Assembly (NCBI GenBank): GCA_008360975.2
Contig: CM039184.1
Span: 68,737,056 to 68,801,055 of the forward strand
Length of the DNA stretch: 64,000 bases
Origin: Lichenostomus cassidix
Lineage: Eukaryota > Chordata > Aves > Passeriformes > Meliphagidae
Reading direction: 5' to 3'
The position numbers and the translations under genes are program-made. The notes under the pieces were generated by a model, which was not told the origin of the DNA, did not search any database, and saw only the letters and a list, made by a program, of their open reading frames with translations. Every line of letters starts with the position of its first letter. The stretch's first letter is position 1. Of this stretch, positions 25,062 to 37,100 are shown in pieces.

Positions 25062-25160
25062 ATGCGGTGGCCGCTGGCCGGGCTGCTGCTGGCGCTGCTC
25101 CCCGGCGGCCCCTCCGCACTCCGCCCGCCCCGGGAGCCCTGCGCTCGGACGGCGGCTGGG
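25062..25160 (+). CDS. EVC2: EVC2 exon 1 (start codon, signal peptide)
   Basis: This exon holds 33 codons and ends in phase 0 at GCTGGG|GTAAGC. The peptide MRWPLAGLLLALLPGGPSAL is a typical signal peptide: a basic start, a leucine core and small residues before cleavage. I chose this ATG because it has G at -3 and opens directly onto the signal sequence. An in-frame ATG 90 bases upstream (24972) has T at -3 and would add 30 residues that hide the signal. The mammalian first exon is longer, so the mature N-terminus is short here. Confidence 0.85.
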
Positions 25161-28100
25161 GTAAGCGCCGTGCCCGCGGTGTGCTGGCTGAGCGGCCCCT
25201 CGATGGCGGGCTCGGGGCAGGCCCCGTGTGACGGGCAGCGGCTCCCCTGGCGGGCTGTGCTCGGCAGCGGGCCCGGCTGAGCAGCCGCCGCTTCCCAGGC
25301 ACCGGGCCGGGGGCGGCGGCCCGAACAGCTGCCGGGGGCGGCGTGGCGAGGCAGTCAGCGGGTTCTGGATAGGGTCCGCAGTGCGAAGTGGATAAGGAGC
25401 TACTGGAGAGGGTCCGGCAGAGAGCCACGAAAGTGATGACGGGTGTGGGGCATCTCTGTTATGCGGAGAGACTGCGGGAGCTGGGCCTGTTTAGAGAAGA
25501 CGGAGAAGGGATCTCATTAATACATAGAAATATCTCAAAGGTGGATGTCAAGAGGGTGGTGCCAGACTTTTTTCAGTGGTACCCAGTGACAAGACAAGGA
25601 GCACTAGCCGTAAAATAAAACAAAAGGAGTTTCACCTCACCATGAAGAACTTTTTTACACGGAGAGTGGCAGAGCTCTTTACCAGCTGCCCAGGGAAGCA
25701 GTGGAGTCTCCCTCTGTAGACATTCCAAACTCCCCTGCAGGCCGTTCCTCCATCACCTGCTCCCGGTGCCCCTGCCTTGGCAGGAGGTTGGACTGGATGA
25801 TCTCCAGAGAGCCTTTCCAGCCCTAGCGATGCTGTGTTTGTGCTTTGCTGTGCTTCTGAGCAGGGTGTTCATCTAGTCACAGCACCCCTGCTCTCTGGTG
25901 TCAGCCCCCAGTGAGCAGTGCCATAGCTTTTAGGATGGAGCTTTCATGTTTCATTATTTCTCTTTATCAAGGTTTGTGTCTGTCAAGCCATCTCAAAATG
26001 TGTCAGCATAGTTATCTTTTGCCCGTGTGGAGAATACCTGACTGCAATGGGGGCCTGGAGTGAGTCATAAATGGTAGTTTGTGGTGGGATTGCAGAGAGA
26101 CTGATAAACAGGAAATAGTATTGCAGGAAAAAAAACCCCAAACAAATAAAAACCCCCAAAGATCAGAACCCCCGAAAACCCAACAAACAGCACACCAACT
26201 TATTTTACCAGAAGAATAAATTATTGTAAAACTTGGGAAAATGTTTCTTGACAATATTATTGCATTAAATGAATTACTTTTGAGACATGATATGGGTGCA
26301 GGTCCATGGAATTGCCACTCATTGCTGATGTGGAGCCCCTTGTGATGTCCTCTGGTATTATGGATGCACTCTGCAGCAGAGTGGAAGACTTGTGCTGAAT
26401 ACTCAGGCTATATTTTCCACTGAGAACTAAATGTCAGGTATGGTAGAAGGAAAAACAAGGAGTGGTGGTGTGTCTTTTGTAGTTGATGCACATGGACATA
26501 CAAACACCACAGATTTTATGCTTCAGCTGTTGTAAAACCACACAGGAATGAATACCTGGAGCCTGTGGAAATCAGGAGTGAGTTGTGTGCTGATTTCGTA
26601 GAAAGTAGGAAATAAAGGTTGTTAGCTAGGAAGCTACATTTTCTGCATGTCTTTATACATGCTTAAACCAATGTATGCTTTTGTTACAGTCTCACTTAAA
26701 ATGCAACTGTTGACATTTAACATTCAAATTCATGTATATGCTGATGCAATGCTTAACAGTAATACTTGGGATTTATGTTTATAAATGAGATTGCATTTAA
26801 CACAAAAGACTCTATTGGTGATTTATATTTTCATCAGGGTTCTAAACTGCCATTACTTCAATTTAGTATGCTGGTATGCATTTCCTTAATACAGATAGCA
26901 CCCTAGACCGCTCTAGAAATGCCTGGCAGGGGTTGATTCCCTTTTAATGTGATTTCTGTTGCTGCATATCCATATGCACAGATGGAAAGGTGAGCATACA
27001 GCACTTTTGATCCCCTTATGGACCATTCATTCAAGAGTGGGACTCAATAATGTGTGTGTCCCTTCCAGCTCAGAAGGGACTGATTCTGTGTAAAAATAAT
27101 AATAATAATTCTGGCTGATTTATCCACCAGACAATTTTTTGTTTAAGCTTGCCTCTGGAGTTTCCTGTTCTTTCTGTGTTCTTGAGGTGCTTGGTTGCTC
27201 AAAATTCATGGTTATACAGATTGTTTAACCAATGAAAAGAAATTAATAATGGCATCAGAGAACTTTACCATACCTCAGCTTGTGTATAAACATTCTGGAG
27301 AGCAGGGAGAGCTATACAACAAGGTATTTGGAAATAGTCTCTAGTGAAGAGCTCAGTGCCTAGGATCTCCCAGAGCTGCTCAAGTGTGCTGCATGTACAT
27401 GTTGGTTTCTGAGTCCCTTCTTTCTGCTCAAAAGGAGTTACTTCCAATCCTGCATGTATGGACATGTTTTCCGGAGGCTGGTTAAACCTCAGGGCTCCTG
27501 GTACATCTGAATTTGTGAGATATCTTGCATTTTGTGTTATGTTGAGGGAAAGTGCCCTATATGAAGTGAGAAATATTTTCATACAAGGATTACTAAAGTT
27601 ACAGCTCTAGCAGTAATCAGTGATGGCTTCCCTGAGCAGGCAAAGAAGAAAATTAGCCCTCATGTGCTGTACTGTAACAGTGGTGTTGACATAAGCCAGT
27701 ACTTAACATTACTCACATGCAGTGCTTGGTAGCAAACAGAAGCAGCAAGTGTGGGTCACATCAGGGCAGAGTTGGATCCCTGTTAATCAGCCCATATTCC
27801 CAGCTCTCTATTAGCTCCTGCAAGGAAGCATTTTTGATGAATGAAAACTTGCTTATATGACTACTACATCTTGATCCAAACACTGGGCAGTAAAAATGCT
27901 TGAAAACACTGGTTTCTCTTACTGATGTTGTGAGCTGTGATTTCTGTGGCAGTCTCTGTGGTCCATGCACAGGCAGGAGGCTGTCACAGATTGCCTTGCA
28001 AGCTGCATTTTTAGCATGTGGCTGCTTTGAAAGGCTCTGTGTAGTTCTCTGGAGGAGAAATGAGTGTAATGTCAGTGGACTTGATCATCTAATATTGACA

Positions 28101-31100
28101 AATTCCTGCTACCTCCTAGTGATCAGATATTCCTGTGTCCTCAAATTAATGCCTTTGAAAATGGCAAAGAAAGATTATTTAATGAAAGCAAACTAATGGC
28201 CAGCCCAGCTCCACTATTGTGCAGAGGCTCAACCTGATAATGTGAAGTGTAGTACAATTTGAGCCCCAAGTGTTGCATATCCACACTGGGCAGCAGAGCC
28301 TCAGTCTATTAAACATGCTTGAGGGAGACCTCTAGAGCCATGTTGTGTCTCTTCTGGTAGTTAATTTTGGGGAAAGCTGAGGCTTTGTGGGCTAGGGTTC
28401 TGTGTTGCTGAGAAGCATAAATTCAGCATAAAAGCTCAATAATAGACATTTATGAAAACAGTTCTTTTTAATAATTGCTCTCTTCTAGGTTTTTGATGGT
28501 GATCTGTGGCTTCAGAACGAGATGGGATGCCTGGGAATGGCAGGTATGCAGCAAATGTTACCTCTCTTTGTTCAGCCTTGTGGGAGTCCCAGGACTCACA
28601 GGGCATGGTGTGAAGGTGAGCAGGGGCCTGGAACTGCATCCTGGTGGCCTGCTGACATCAGTGGGACTCTCAGTCCTGAGCCACAGGGAAGTGTTTGCAC
28701 AGAAGTTAGCAACAAGGGTGCTTTAGGTTCCCTAAACAGCTCATCTAGGAGGAAACCCTTGTGACAAGACCTCAGTTCATACCCTGCTCTGAATCATTTT
28801 CAGGAGGAGTACTTTTTCAGTGTTAATCATAATGGTGTAGGGGAGCACCCTCTGATGTCCAGAGTTCCCAGGTTTTTGAAAAACCTGTATTATTTAAAGC
28901 TGATCAAGACTTTGTTCATTTTCAGAAGCTGGCTTAACCCCTGTGCGTTTACCAACAGTGTTGCAATACCTGCTCTTGAAACTATTTTTAAAGACCTCTG
29001 CAGTTACAATAGCTAATACACTTTGTCCTGGACCAAAGACTATTAAAGACTTAGATGTAGTGGGTTAAAGACTGATAGATATATTGGGTCTAGCAGTATT
29101 ACTGGGATGCTGGTACTCTTCTCAGTAGATAGGAAATATTCTTGTCAGTGGGCTCAGGTAAAGTGAACATCTCCAGTGGCAGTTGCCTAATCTGATGGAC
29201 ACAAGGTACCCCAATACTTACAGAAGCCCCTTAGAGCTTGGAGTAGCTGCATCTGAGGGCTGACTGGCTCTTGGTGTAAATTTGAGCAAATCACTTAGTT
29301 TCTCTGAGTCTCCGGTCTTTAGTTTCTATATGTGTATTATAAATAGTGTTCTACATCACCCAAGTGTGGTGGAGGTGAATATAACCTGGAAGGTTAGGAC
29401 GTTCTCATATAGCACATTAACAGGGCAACACAGTGTGTGAAATAAACCTCTCCATCACTATGGTTCCCCAGGAGATGATTTCATGACATGCATTTGCCAA
29501 GAAATTACATGCTTTGAAGCAGTTATCTAGTGAGATACCTCTAACTTCTTTGCCTTGTGCCATGGCTAATTCACAAATTAGTTTATTAATTTAAATATGA
29601 AAGCAAGTAATTCAGATTTGCTGAGCTTGTTTTTTCCCGCTATTTATTCAATGTCATCTTTGCTGCGTGCATCTTGCTTTCTGATGGGTTGCAAATTATT
29701 CATGTACCGTCCACTGAGAGAGGAAATGAGTGTGATTTGATAATAAAAAAGAACTTTCTGGCACTTTGTGGAGGATTTTGTGGAGGATTTTGATGTGCAG
29801 TGTCTTTTTGTTGGTGATTAAAATAGTGTGGCCAGCAGGACGAGGGAAGTGGTGTTGCTTTGAACTGAATACTGGCGAGGTTACACCTCAGATCTTGCCT
29901 TCAGTTGGCCCATCACAACAAGAGCAATATTGAGGTGCTGGAGTATGTCCAGAGGAAGGCAATAAAGGTGGTAAAGGGTCTGGAGAATGAGGAGCCACTG
30001 AGGGAGCTGGGGTTAATTAACCCGGAGAGAAGGAGCCTCAGGGGGGACCTTATCACTCTCTACAGCTACCTGAAAGGAGGTGTAGTGAAATTGGATCAGC
30101 CTTTTCTCTCAGGTAACTGGATGAGACAAAATGGCCTCAGGTGGTGCCAGGGGAGAGTTCGTTTGGATATTTGGAAAATATCTTCGCGGAAATGGTTATC
30201 AAGCATTGGAAAAGGCTGCCCAGGGAGGTGGTTGAGTCACCATGCCATCCCTAGAGGTATTTAAAAGATGCACTTAAGAGACATGGTTTAGTCGTGGACT
30301 AATGCTGGGTTTGCAGTTGGACTTACTGGACTTTTCCAACCTCAATGATTCTGATTCTGTGAAGTTCTGGTATTTTGTTAGTAGGAAAATAGATGTGTTA
30401 AATGAGGTGTTGCTGAATCATATGCTTGATTTTGTAACTGAAAATTGTCCCATTCTAGTAAGCATCAATTTTTAACACAGTGAAAACTAACATTTTAGTG
30501 TTTTGCCTAATCAGAGTCCTAGACTTTAGTTCTTACTGAAGAAGTTCTGGATGAAAGCAGAGAGATGGGAACTTCTGCATAAAGCCTTTGTCATTGAGAC
30601 TGGCAGTGTGCTGAAGTGTGAAATGGTTTGTGACAGCACACTGATCTCAGTGTTTCCATTAGAAGCTTTTTGGAGTTGTTTCTGCATAAGATGAGAAAAG
30701 ACAACCCCAGAATATTCCTGTGACTGGAACACAGTGGATTTTTGAGAGTTATATTTGATTCTGCTCTGACTTATTCAAAACAGGCCTGGAAAGTAGATTT
30801 GTTTTTTCTTGTTGATGCCCATAGTTTCTTTGACATTGTAACAAGAAAAGCTAATGGCAACATTCAAAACTGAATACCGTAAATTGCTACCTTTGCGTGT
30901 TCATTGTTGTGTGTAATTGAAAGGACTTCAAATTGGATCTTGTATCCTGGATGGTTTTCAAGACAGGGAGTAATTTAGAACAGCAACAACAAAAATACAG
31001 CAAGGGAGTATATTTAACTCCTTTCTTCCCCACTGAAATAAAGCAAAATAGTTCAAAGCTTTGTTGAGAAATTAATGGTGGGTAAGCGAATGAGACTGTG

Positions 31101-34100
31101 GAATCTGAATTGAAATATTCAGCCCTTCAGAGCCATAAATTAGAACGAATATCTTAGTTAAAAGGCTTTTTTTTTTGTTTTCATTTTTAATTCTGAACTT
31201 GAAATTTCACAAACTTGTCAGGGTCTTTCCTTTCCTACTTTAATCTGACATTCTGCTGCTTAGTATGGGCTGTAAAGGTACGGGAACCTTAAGGACATAT
31301 TCGAGTCTATGATGCAAACCTATTGCAAGACTATTTTTATTTTCTGTCATCATATTTTATTACCATAGGCAAGAGTAACCTTCATCTTAACTTCTGTCAT
31401 GTTGTTGTATGTGCTGTTCTAATGGTGGGCTGTTGGTGCCACTGACAGGTTCAGGACTCAGCCCATTGAGTCCAGGGGTCAGGGCTTGTGCTGTGCCATG
31501 TCCATGTCCTTACACAGAAGTAATTTCAAAGCAAAGGACAGTATGCTGACCATTATCAGGGGACAATTTCTTTTCTTAGAATACCCATCCTTCTACCCCA
31601 AGTCTGTATGAACACAGACCCACTGCCACCACACTCTCCCCACAGCAGGTGCCTTTTGTACCAGGTCACATCCTCAGTGTTTGCATTCCCTGAACAGCAA
31701 ATGACCACAGAGAGGGCTGGCAGGGGGAAGCTCTCCTTCCTGAGCATATTGGCTGTGCCTTGAGTGTGGCAGCTGGAAGCCCAAAAGAGCAATATCTCAC
31801 CACCCAAGGCAATAGTGCACAAAGCTGGCGTGGCAAATAACTACCTAGGGAGAACAGCAAAGAAAATTGAACATTAAATAGCAGAGACTGTTCTGATCAA
31901 CTGTGCATTTGTCATTTCGTATGGTGGTGGCACTGCACATGTGGGGGACTGAGTGAATACTGCAGCAACGTGAATAGTAAAATGTAACACCAATCTTCCA
32001 GCTGTTGCAGCTATATTAATATTTATTTTCATATTTTCATTTTGAAGTTCAATAGAAAGTCTACCTACCAGCACTGGTAATTAGCTAGGAATAGGCAGTT
32101 TAAGATGGTTCTGGCATATCTGTTTATACTGGGTTTATGTAAAATTAAATCATGGGAAAACAGTTAGCACATTTACTAATGTGCTAATTAAAAGTAAGAT
32201 AAAATATTTACAGGTTGACAATACCTTGTAAAAATGTGGAATTTTTAATTTAAAAAAACCACAAAATTTCTTCTTAAAGATGATGATATTGTCCCACATC
32301 TCAAAAGAAAGTAAAATTACTGTCTTTCGTTGATGAACTGTTTAATTTGGCATCTTTGGAGGTGTTTACAGGAAAGCCCCAGATTAAGCCTCATGGTCTG
32401 CTGGTTTGCTTGCTGGGAAATGTTTTGGCCTGAGGCACTGTAGTCTGGGAATGCCTGGTGGCAGCCTGGCAAGCCCAGCTGAGAGGGGGCTGCTTAGGCT
32501 GTGTGTAAAGCTGAAACTATTCTCCTGCTTTGTGGAAATTTTCTTTTGAAAAGGAGTGGAGATAGTTGCCATTCAGAAACTAATGAAAGTGACGATGCAG
32601 CCTGATAATGGCTTTTCTGAAAACAGCCAGAAAAATGGAGAAGATTGAAGCTGTAGGAAAAAAAGAGTGGAAGGAACAAGGAGACCTCAGAGTCACTGTC
32701 AGAACTGAGATGCATCTCTCAAGGGGCACTGTCGATGGCAGCATGGTATCCAAAAGAATGCTCTATGCTTCTCAGTGAAAGGCTTCACTAGTCAAGTGTT
32801 AGTATTTTCCAAGGTTAGATAAATCTATTTGTTAAAAAAAAAACCCAAAACATTTTCCAAACAGAAATCTAGAATATATGTGAAAACCACAGAATGTATT
32901 ATGGCTGTACCATCCTTTCTCATATATTCAATGTCCAGCTTTTCAAGCACCCAGCAGACATTTACAGTCCTACATCTACAATAGAAACTTAACTGAAAAG
33001 AGACAGCAGGTGAATTGATATATACAATTATGTTGTCTGATGTTAAGCATGCAGCAAGTTATGTGGAAAAGCAGTCATGTTCTTGTAGATCAGCTGTTCC
33101 AGTGACAGTTTAATATGTGTGGATCAGGAAAAAGTTACTTTATTTAATAGTGACAGTCAACACTAGAAAAAAGAATGCTGCAGAAAAGTGCAGCTTCACT
33201 GGCAGTGAATCCAGGGTATTAGAACAGCCTATATTATTAAAAATTAATAGGAAGGATGAGTAAAATTGTGGAGAAAGGCAGTGGCACATGTGGCTGCATG
33301 GACATGAATCGTATTGGTTGAATCATATTGTTTGAATCTGTTTAATCAAAACCTTTCACTGACTACTGGGAAGATACAAGTGGATTTGCAGAAACATCCT
33401 TGTCATCATCATCAGTGCTGAGGCTGCTTAACATAATGTTAAAAACTGGCAAAATCCTCAGCCTTCAACTGCTGATGACGGAGCAGCCAAATAACATGCC
33501 TGGAGACTTCTGCTGGGAGTTGGGCACATTATCTTGGGATTGTAAGTGATGACAAAGCACAGCTTGAAAACAGACTCCTCTGTGTAATTATTAATCCTGA
33601 GATTTATTCAGAGTCAGGGAACATGATCAGTTAATTAAATTGGTTACTGTGGACTTGATACTCTCTAGAGGGGGAGTGTCAGGCTTTGCTGTCCCATGTA
33701 AAGTGCAGTTGGGTGAGCTCATGGTGATGTTATACTACTCAGGACTCAAGATCAAAAGATACTTTATGAAGCAATTACACACTTCTTGTTGGCTGACTGC
33801 CCTCATCCAAAATTCAGAAGGAAATGATACGCTAAACAGGAAGCATTATAAAGGTAGTAGTTGCTCAGCATAGTTCATACATTTTGTCATTTAGACTTCC
33901 GACTCTTACAAAGCCCTACAAAGAAGCTTCATGTCCTCATTCAAGATTTTTTTGTTTACTGTAAAGGAACGTGCATTTCCTGTAGTCAGGCAAGAAAACA
34001 AAAAGGAGAATTGGTGCTCCACCTTCATAGGAATAGGGTGACAGTTGCATTAATGTATGACAGACACAGCACATATAAAATTAATATTTTTCATTGTTTG

Positions 34101-37100
34101 AATATACCTGTACAAAACTGCGAAGAAGCTTGATTCAGTAGTCAGAAGTAGGTTTAGTGCCATTGGAGGAGAGATCATTGGAGGTATATTTGGATCTGCT
34201 GGGGAGTGCCAGGCCAGGTGGGCTCAGATTGGTATTTAGCAGGTCTGTACTGCATTGAAAATTCAGCACTGGTGTCATTCTGAGTGATTTGGGCCATTGC
34301 TTAGTCTTGAAATAGAAATATGCCATACATGTCTTGAAATATGCCAAATATGTCTTGAAAAAATTCCAACCCCAAAGATATGCAGACATTTGGTGCTGTA
34401 ATTATACATACTGCTGTTCTCACCAAGTTTGCAATGTTGTTTTTACAGTCCCTAAACTAGTCCTAGTCTGTTGCATTGTTTAACAGTGGTTCAAATTTTA
34501 AGTAAAACTTAGAGAAATGAATTAAAACTGATCATCAAGTATAGACACCAGTTTTCCCTGGTCTGTATATCCACAATTTTGTCCAGTATAAACTACTCCC
34601 TCCCAAATAAACATGGGAAGACAGGGAAGCTTCCCAAGGTGCACATGTCCACCTGGGCTCTGTAAGCAACAGGATTGCATCTTATTCATTATGTTAACAG
34701 AATTATTTTCAGTGATTCATGTGCATTAATGTTTTAAGGCTCCATTTAAGGGTCCAATTCTGAATGTTCTGATCATGCTTTTTCTGTTTGCAGCTAACTG
34801 TATTTCCCTATAGTGTTGCTCTTAAAAAGCAGTGGCTTTTAAAAAAATGCTGCTTCTCATATTAATGAGATTTTAGTGTCTTCAGCTTTTCATATTTTAT
34901 TAATATGTAATAGGCTTTTTCATAGAAAAGTCATTTCACAAAATTACTTGCCTTTCAGTGGGAGTTTTTGTCCATATTAATGTATTTGCTGATGATTGAT
35001 TTAAAAATAAGTAATAAATGAGAATAATATTAAGTAAAGAATGAAAAAAGTATCTTCTTTAAACGTAGACAGCCAGCTATAATTTTAAATTTTCATAACA
35101 TTTTTCTCTTAATTCTGCAACTTTAACTTTTGGCAATTTAACATATTAAATTATTTATTTTTTAGTATAAGCTTCTTTTATTAATGTCATAGGTGCTTTT
35201 ACTTTAGTAGATCAAAGTGATATTATTTCAAAACTATGCCTGTTACTTTATTTAATATCACTGACTAATCTTTCATAAAAATTTAAGGGTAAAGCTGGAA
35301 TTTATATTGCTGATTACTAAACTGAGGAGCATTTGATTTGATGGCACTTCACTTCAACTGAAGTGTAACTGAGATCCTTCCTTAACTGAGAAGTATTTCA
35401 GTTCTGAATCTGTATTGGCAAGGTCAGTGCTTAATTGGAAGACTGTGTCTTTGAAGCAGAGCACCTTTAGCTCTGATGCCCCTCACATTGTGGATTATTT
35501 CAATTCTTTATGCTTTGCTGAAAGTTTCTTTGTGTTGAAAATATTAACAGTTGATTTATGGCTTAAACTTTTTAATTCGTTCATTAAATGCTTTACATTT
35601 AAATGGCAAGAAGTTTTCTGTGGGCTATATGGGAGTTCCTTAGGGAGGAAACAGTTTTGTTCTGACTCCTGCTGGGTTTTGTGTGACAAATCCCATCTCT
35701 GTTTCCTGGCTAGCCTCAGTCTCTGTTCCTGTAATGATTTTGTGCCTTGAGAGAGAGTATCTGGCTCTGTGTGCATACAGAGCTGGTACCATGAGCCCCA
35801 CCCTGGCTGGACTCTGCCCCAAGTGGCTCCCATGCAGGACCCAGCTTCACCTCTAATGCTGAATGTTGCCTTGGTTTTCAGCAGTGCCCTTACCTGTGCT
35901 CATTCAGGCAAGCAAAGCCCCTCAGCAGCTCCTGACCTCTGCAGCCTCAGACAACCAGTGGAGCCACTCGCTGTTTGCCTTGATACCCTCATGGACAAAG
36001 AAGGTGTTGTTCAAACGAGAGTCTGATGGCAACCACCTTCTGGTCAGTAAAGGATGGTTTGCCATTTTTGTGTCTGTAAGGATTGTAGTAATTCTGTAAA
36101 AAGTGAATCTTGTTGGGAATTTGCTATCCAATTAGTATATTTCTAGTTCTGTCTCAGGTGATTGTGTTTGTTTGACATGACTTCAGCAACACCAGCTAGC
36201 TGTGGGACTTCCAAAGAATCACTGTGATAGATACAGCTGTGTGATTGCTGTGTAAATTCTGATAGACACTTAATAATGAAAATAATCTATATAGTCTGAT
36301 GAACTTTGTGCATAGTGTATTTTTTTAGGGAATTGTGATAGCCAAAAGATTAATGTATCTGTTAAGATTCTGATAATTACTTGTGGGAACAAGTTGTTCA
36401 TACAAATTTGAACCAGGAGAAAGATTTAACTGTTAATAATTTAACACTTAAATAATACAACTGGATAATAAAACTCCTAAATTTGAAGGTGATTGGTACC
36501 TCTATTTTTTTAATAATTTCTTTATTTACATAGTCTAACTTGTTGCTGAAGTTTATGAATTATAATATTTTCATACATTATGTAGATTTTTCCCCTTCCT
36601 CCATAGCCTGAAGATGTGTCCGATATGTCAGTGTCTTCTGAATTTGGAATAACCCTTCAGAAATGTGGTATGGTAAGTTTTCTTATATTTGTCTTGTTGA
36701 TTTGGTAAGAAGTTCATACCCAAATGACCTTTAAAGATTGGCAACCTAATTGTGCCCATGCTGAGAATTTGGGGGTATGTGCATTTTGATGTAACAATGG
36801 TCCCATTCTCCCTGAGAGGCACCATTTTGCTATGTTGATTCAAAACAGAAGTCAGTGAAATCTCTCAGGCTTCAGGGCATTTTGGATTGTGGTTGAAGTG
36901 AAAACCTGACTGTGAATTTCTAAAACTGTAAATGGGCAAATCCTAATGAACTCCAGAGTAATCAGCCAAGAGGCTGGGTGGAGATAGAGGCAAATTTTAT
37001 ACGCTGAGATAAACCTTCTGAGATACTCCCCTGGCCCAGCCATGGGTGCCCTACCTGTGTCCAGTGTGGACTTCTTTTGAGGGATGAAGCACTAACCCTG

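Larger units (their letters stand above)
24500..25390. promoter_or_regulatory. CpG-rich island
   Basis: GC content and CpG density rise sharply here against the AT-rich introns on both sides. The block covers both first exons, the intergenic gap and the start of both first introns. Borders are judged by eye. Its composition produces long open frames on both strands that are not genes. Confidence 0.85.
25161..28488 (+). other. EVC2: EVC2 intron 1
   Basis: Starts in the CpG island, then a CR1 fragment (25385-25840), an A/C-rich tract (26127-26197), a CR1 tail (27028-27092) and an (AAT)n run. If the proposed exon 2 is wrong, this intron continues to 35881. Confidence 0.65.
28544..35881 (+). other. 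EVC2: EVC2 intron 2
   Basis: Contains a CR1 fragment (29830-30362), a nested inverted repeat (33402-33479) and a short tandem repeat (34305-34366). The stretch 34700-35300 is very AT-rich. No exon recognised. Confidence 0.65.

Noticed and set aside
24380..25428. Long open frames on both strands (up to 303 codons) across the CpG island
   Set aside because: They arise from the high GC content, which removes stop codons. They are rich in Arg, Ala, Gly and Pro and overlap the true first exons in other frames.
26920..26991. Exon-like segment with CTCTAG before and AAAG|GTGAGC after, considered as EVC2 exon 2
   Set aside because: All three frames meet a stop (TGA, TGA, TAA) within the segment, so it cannot carry the coding sequence.
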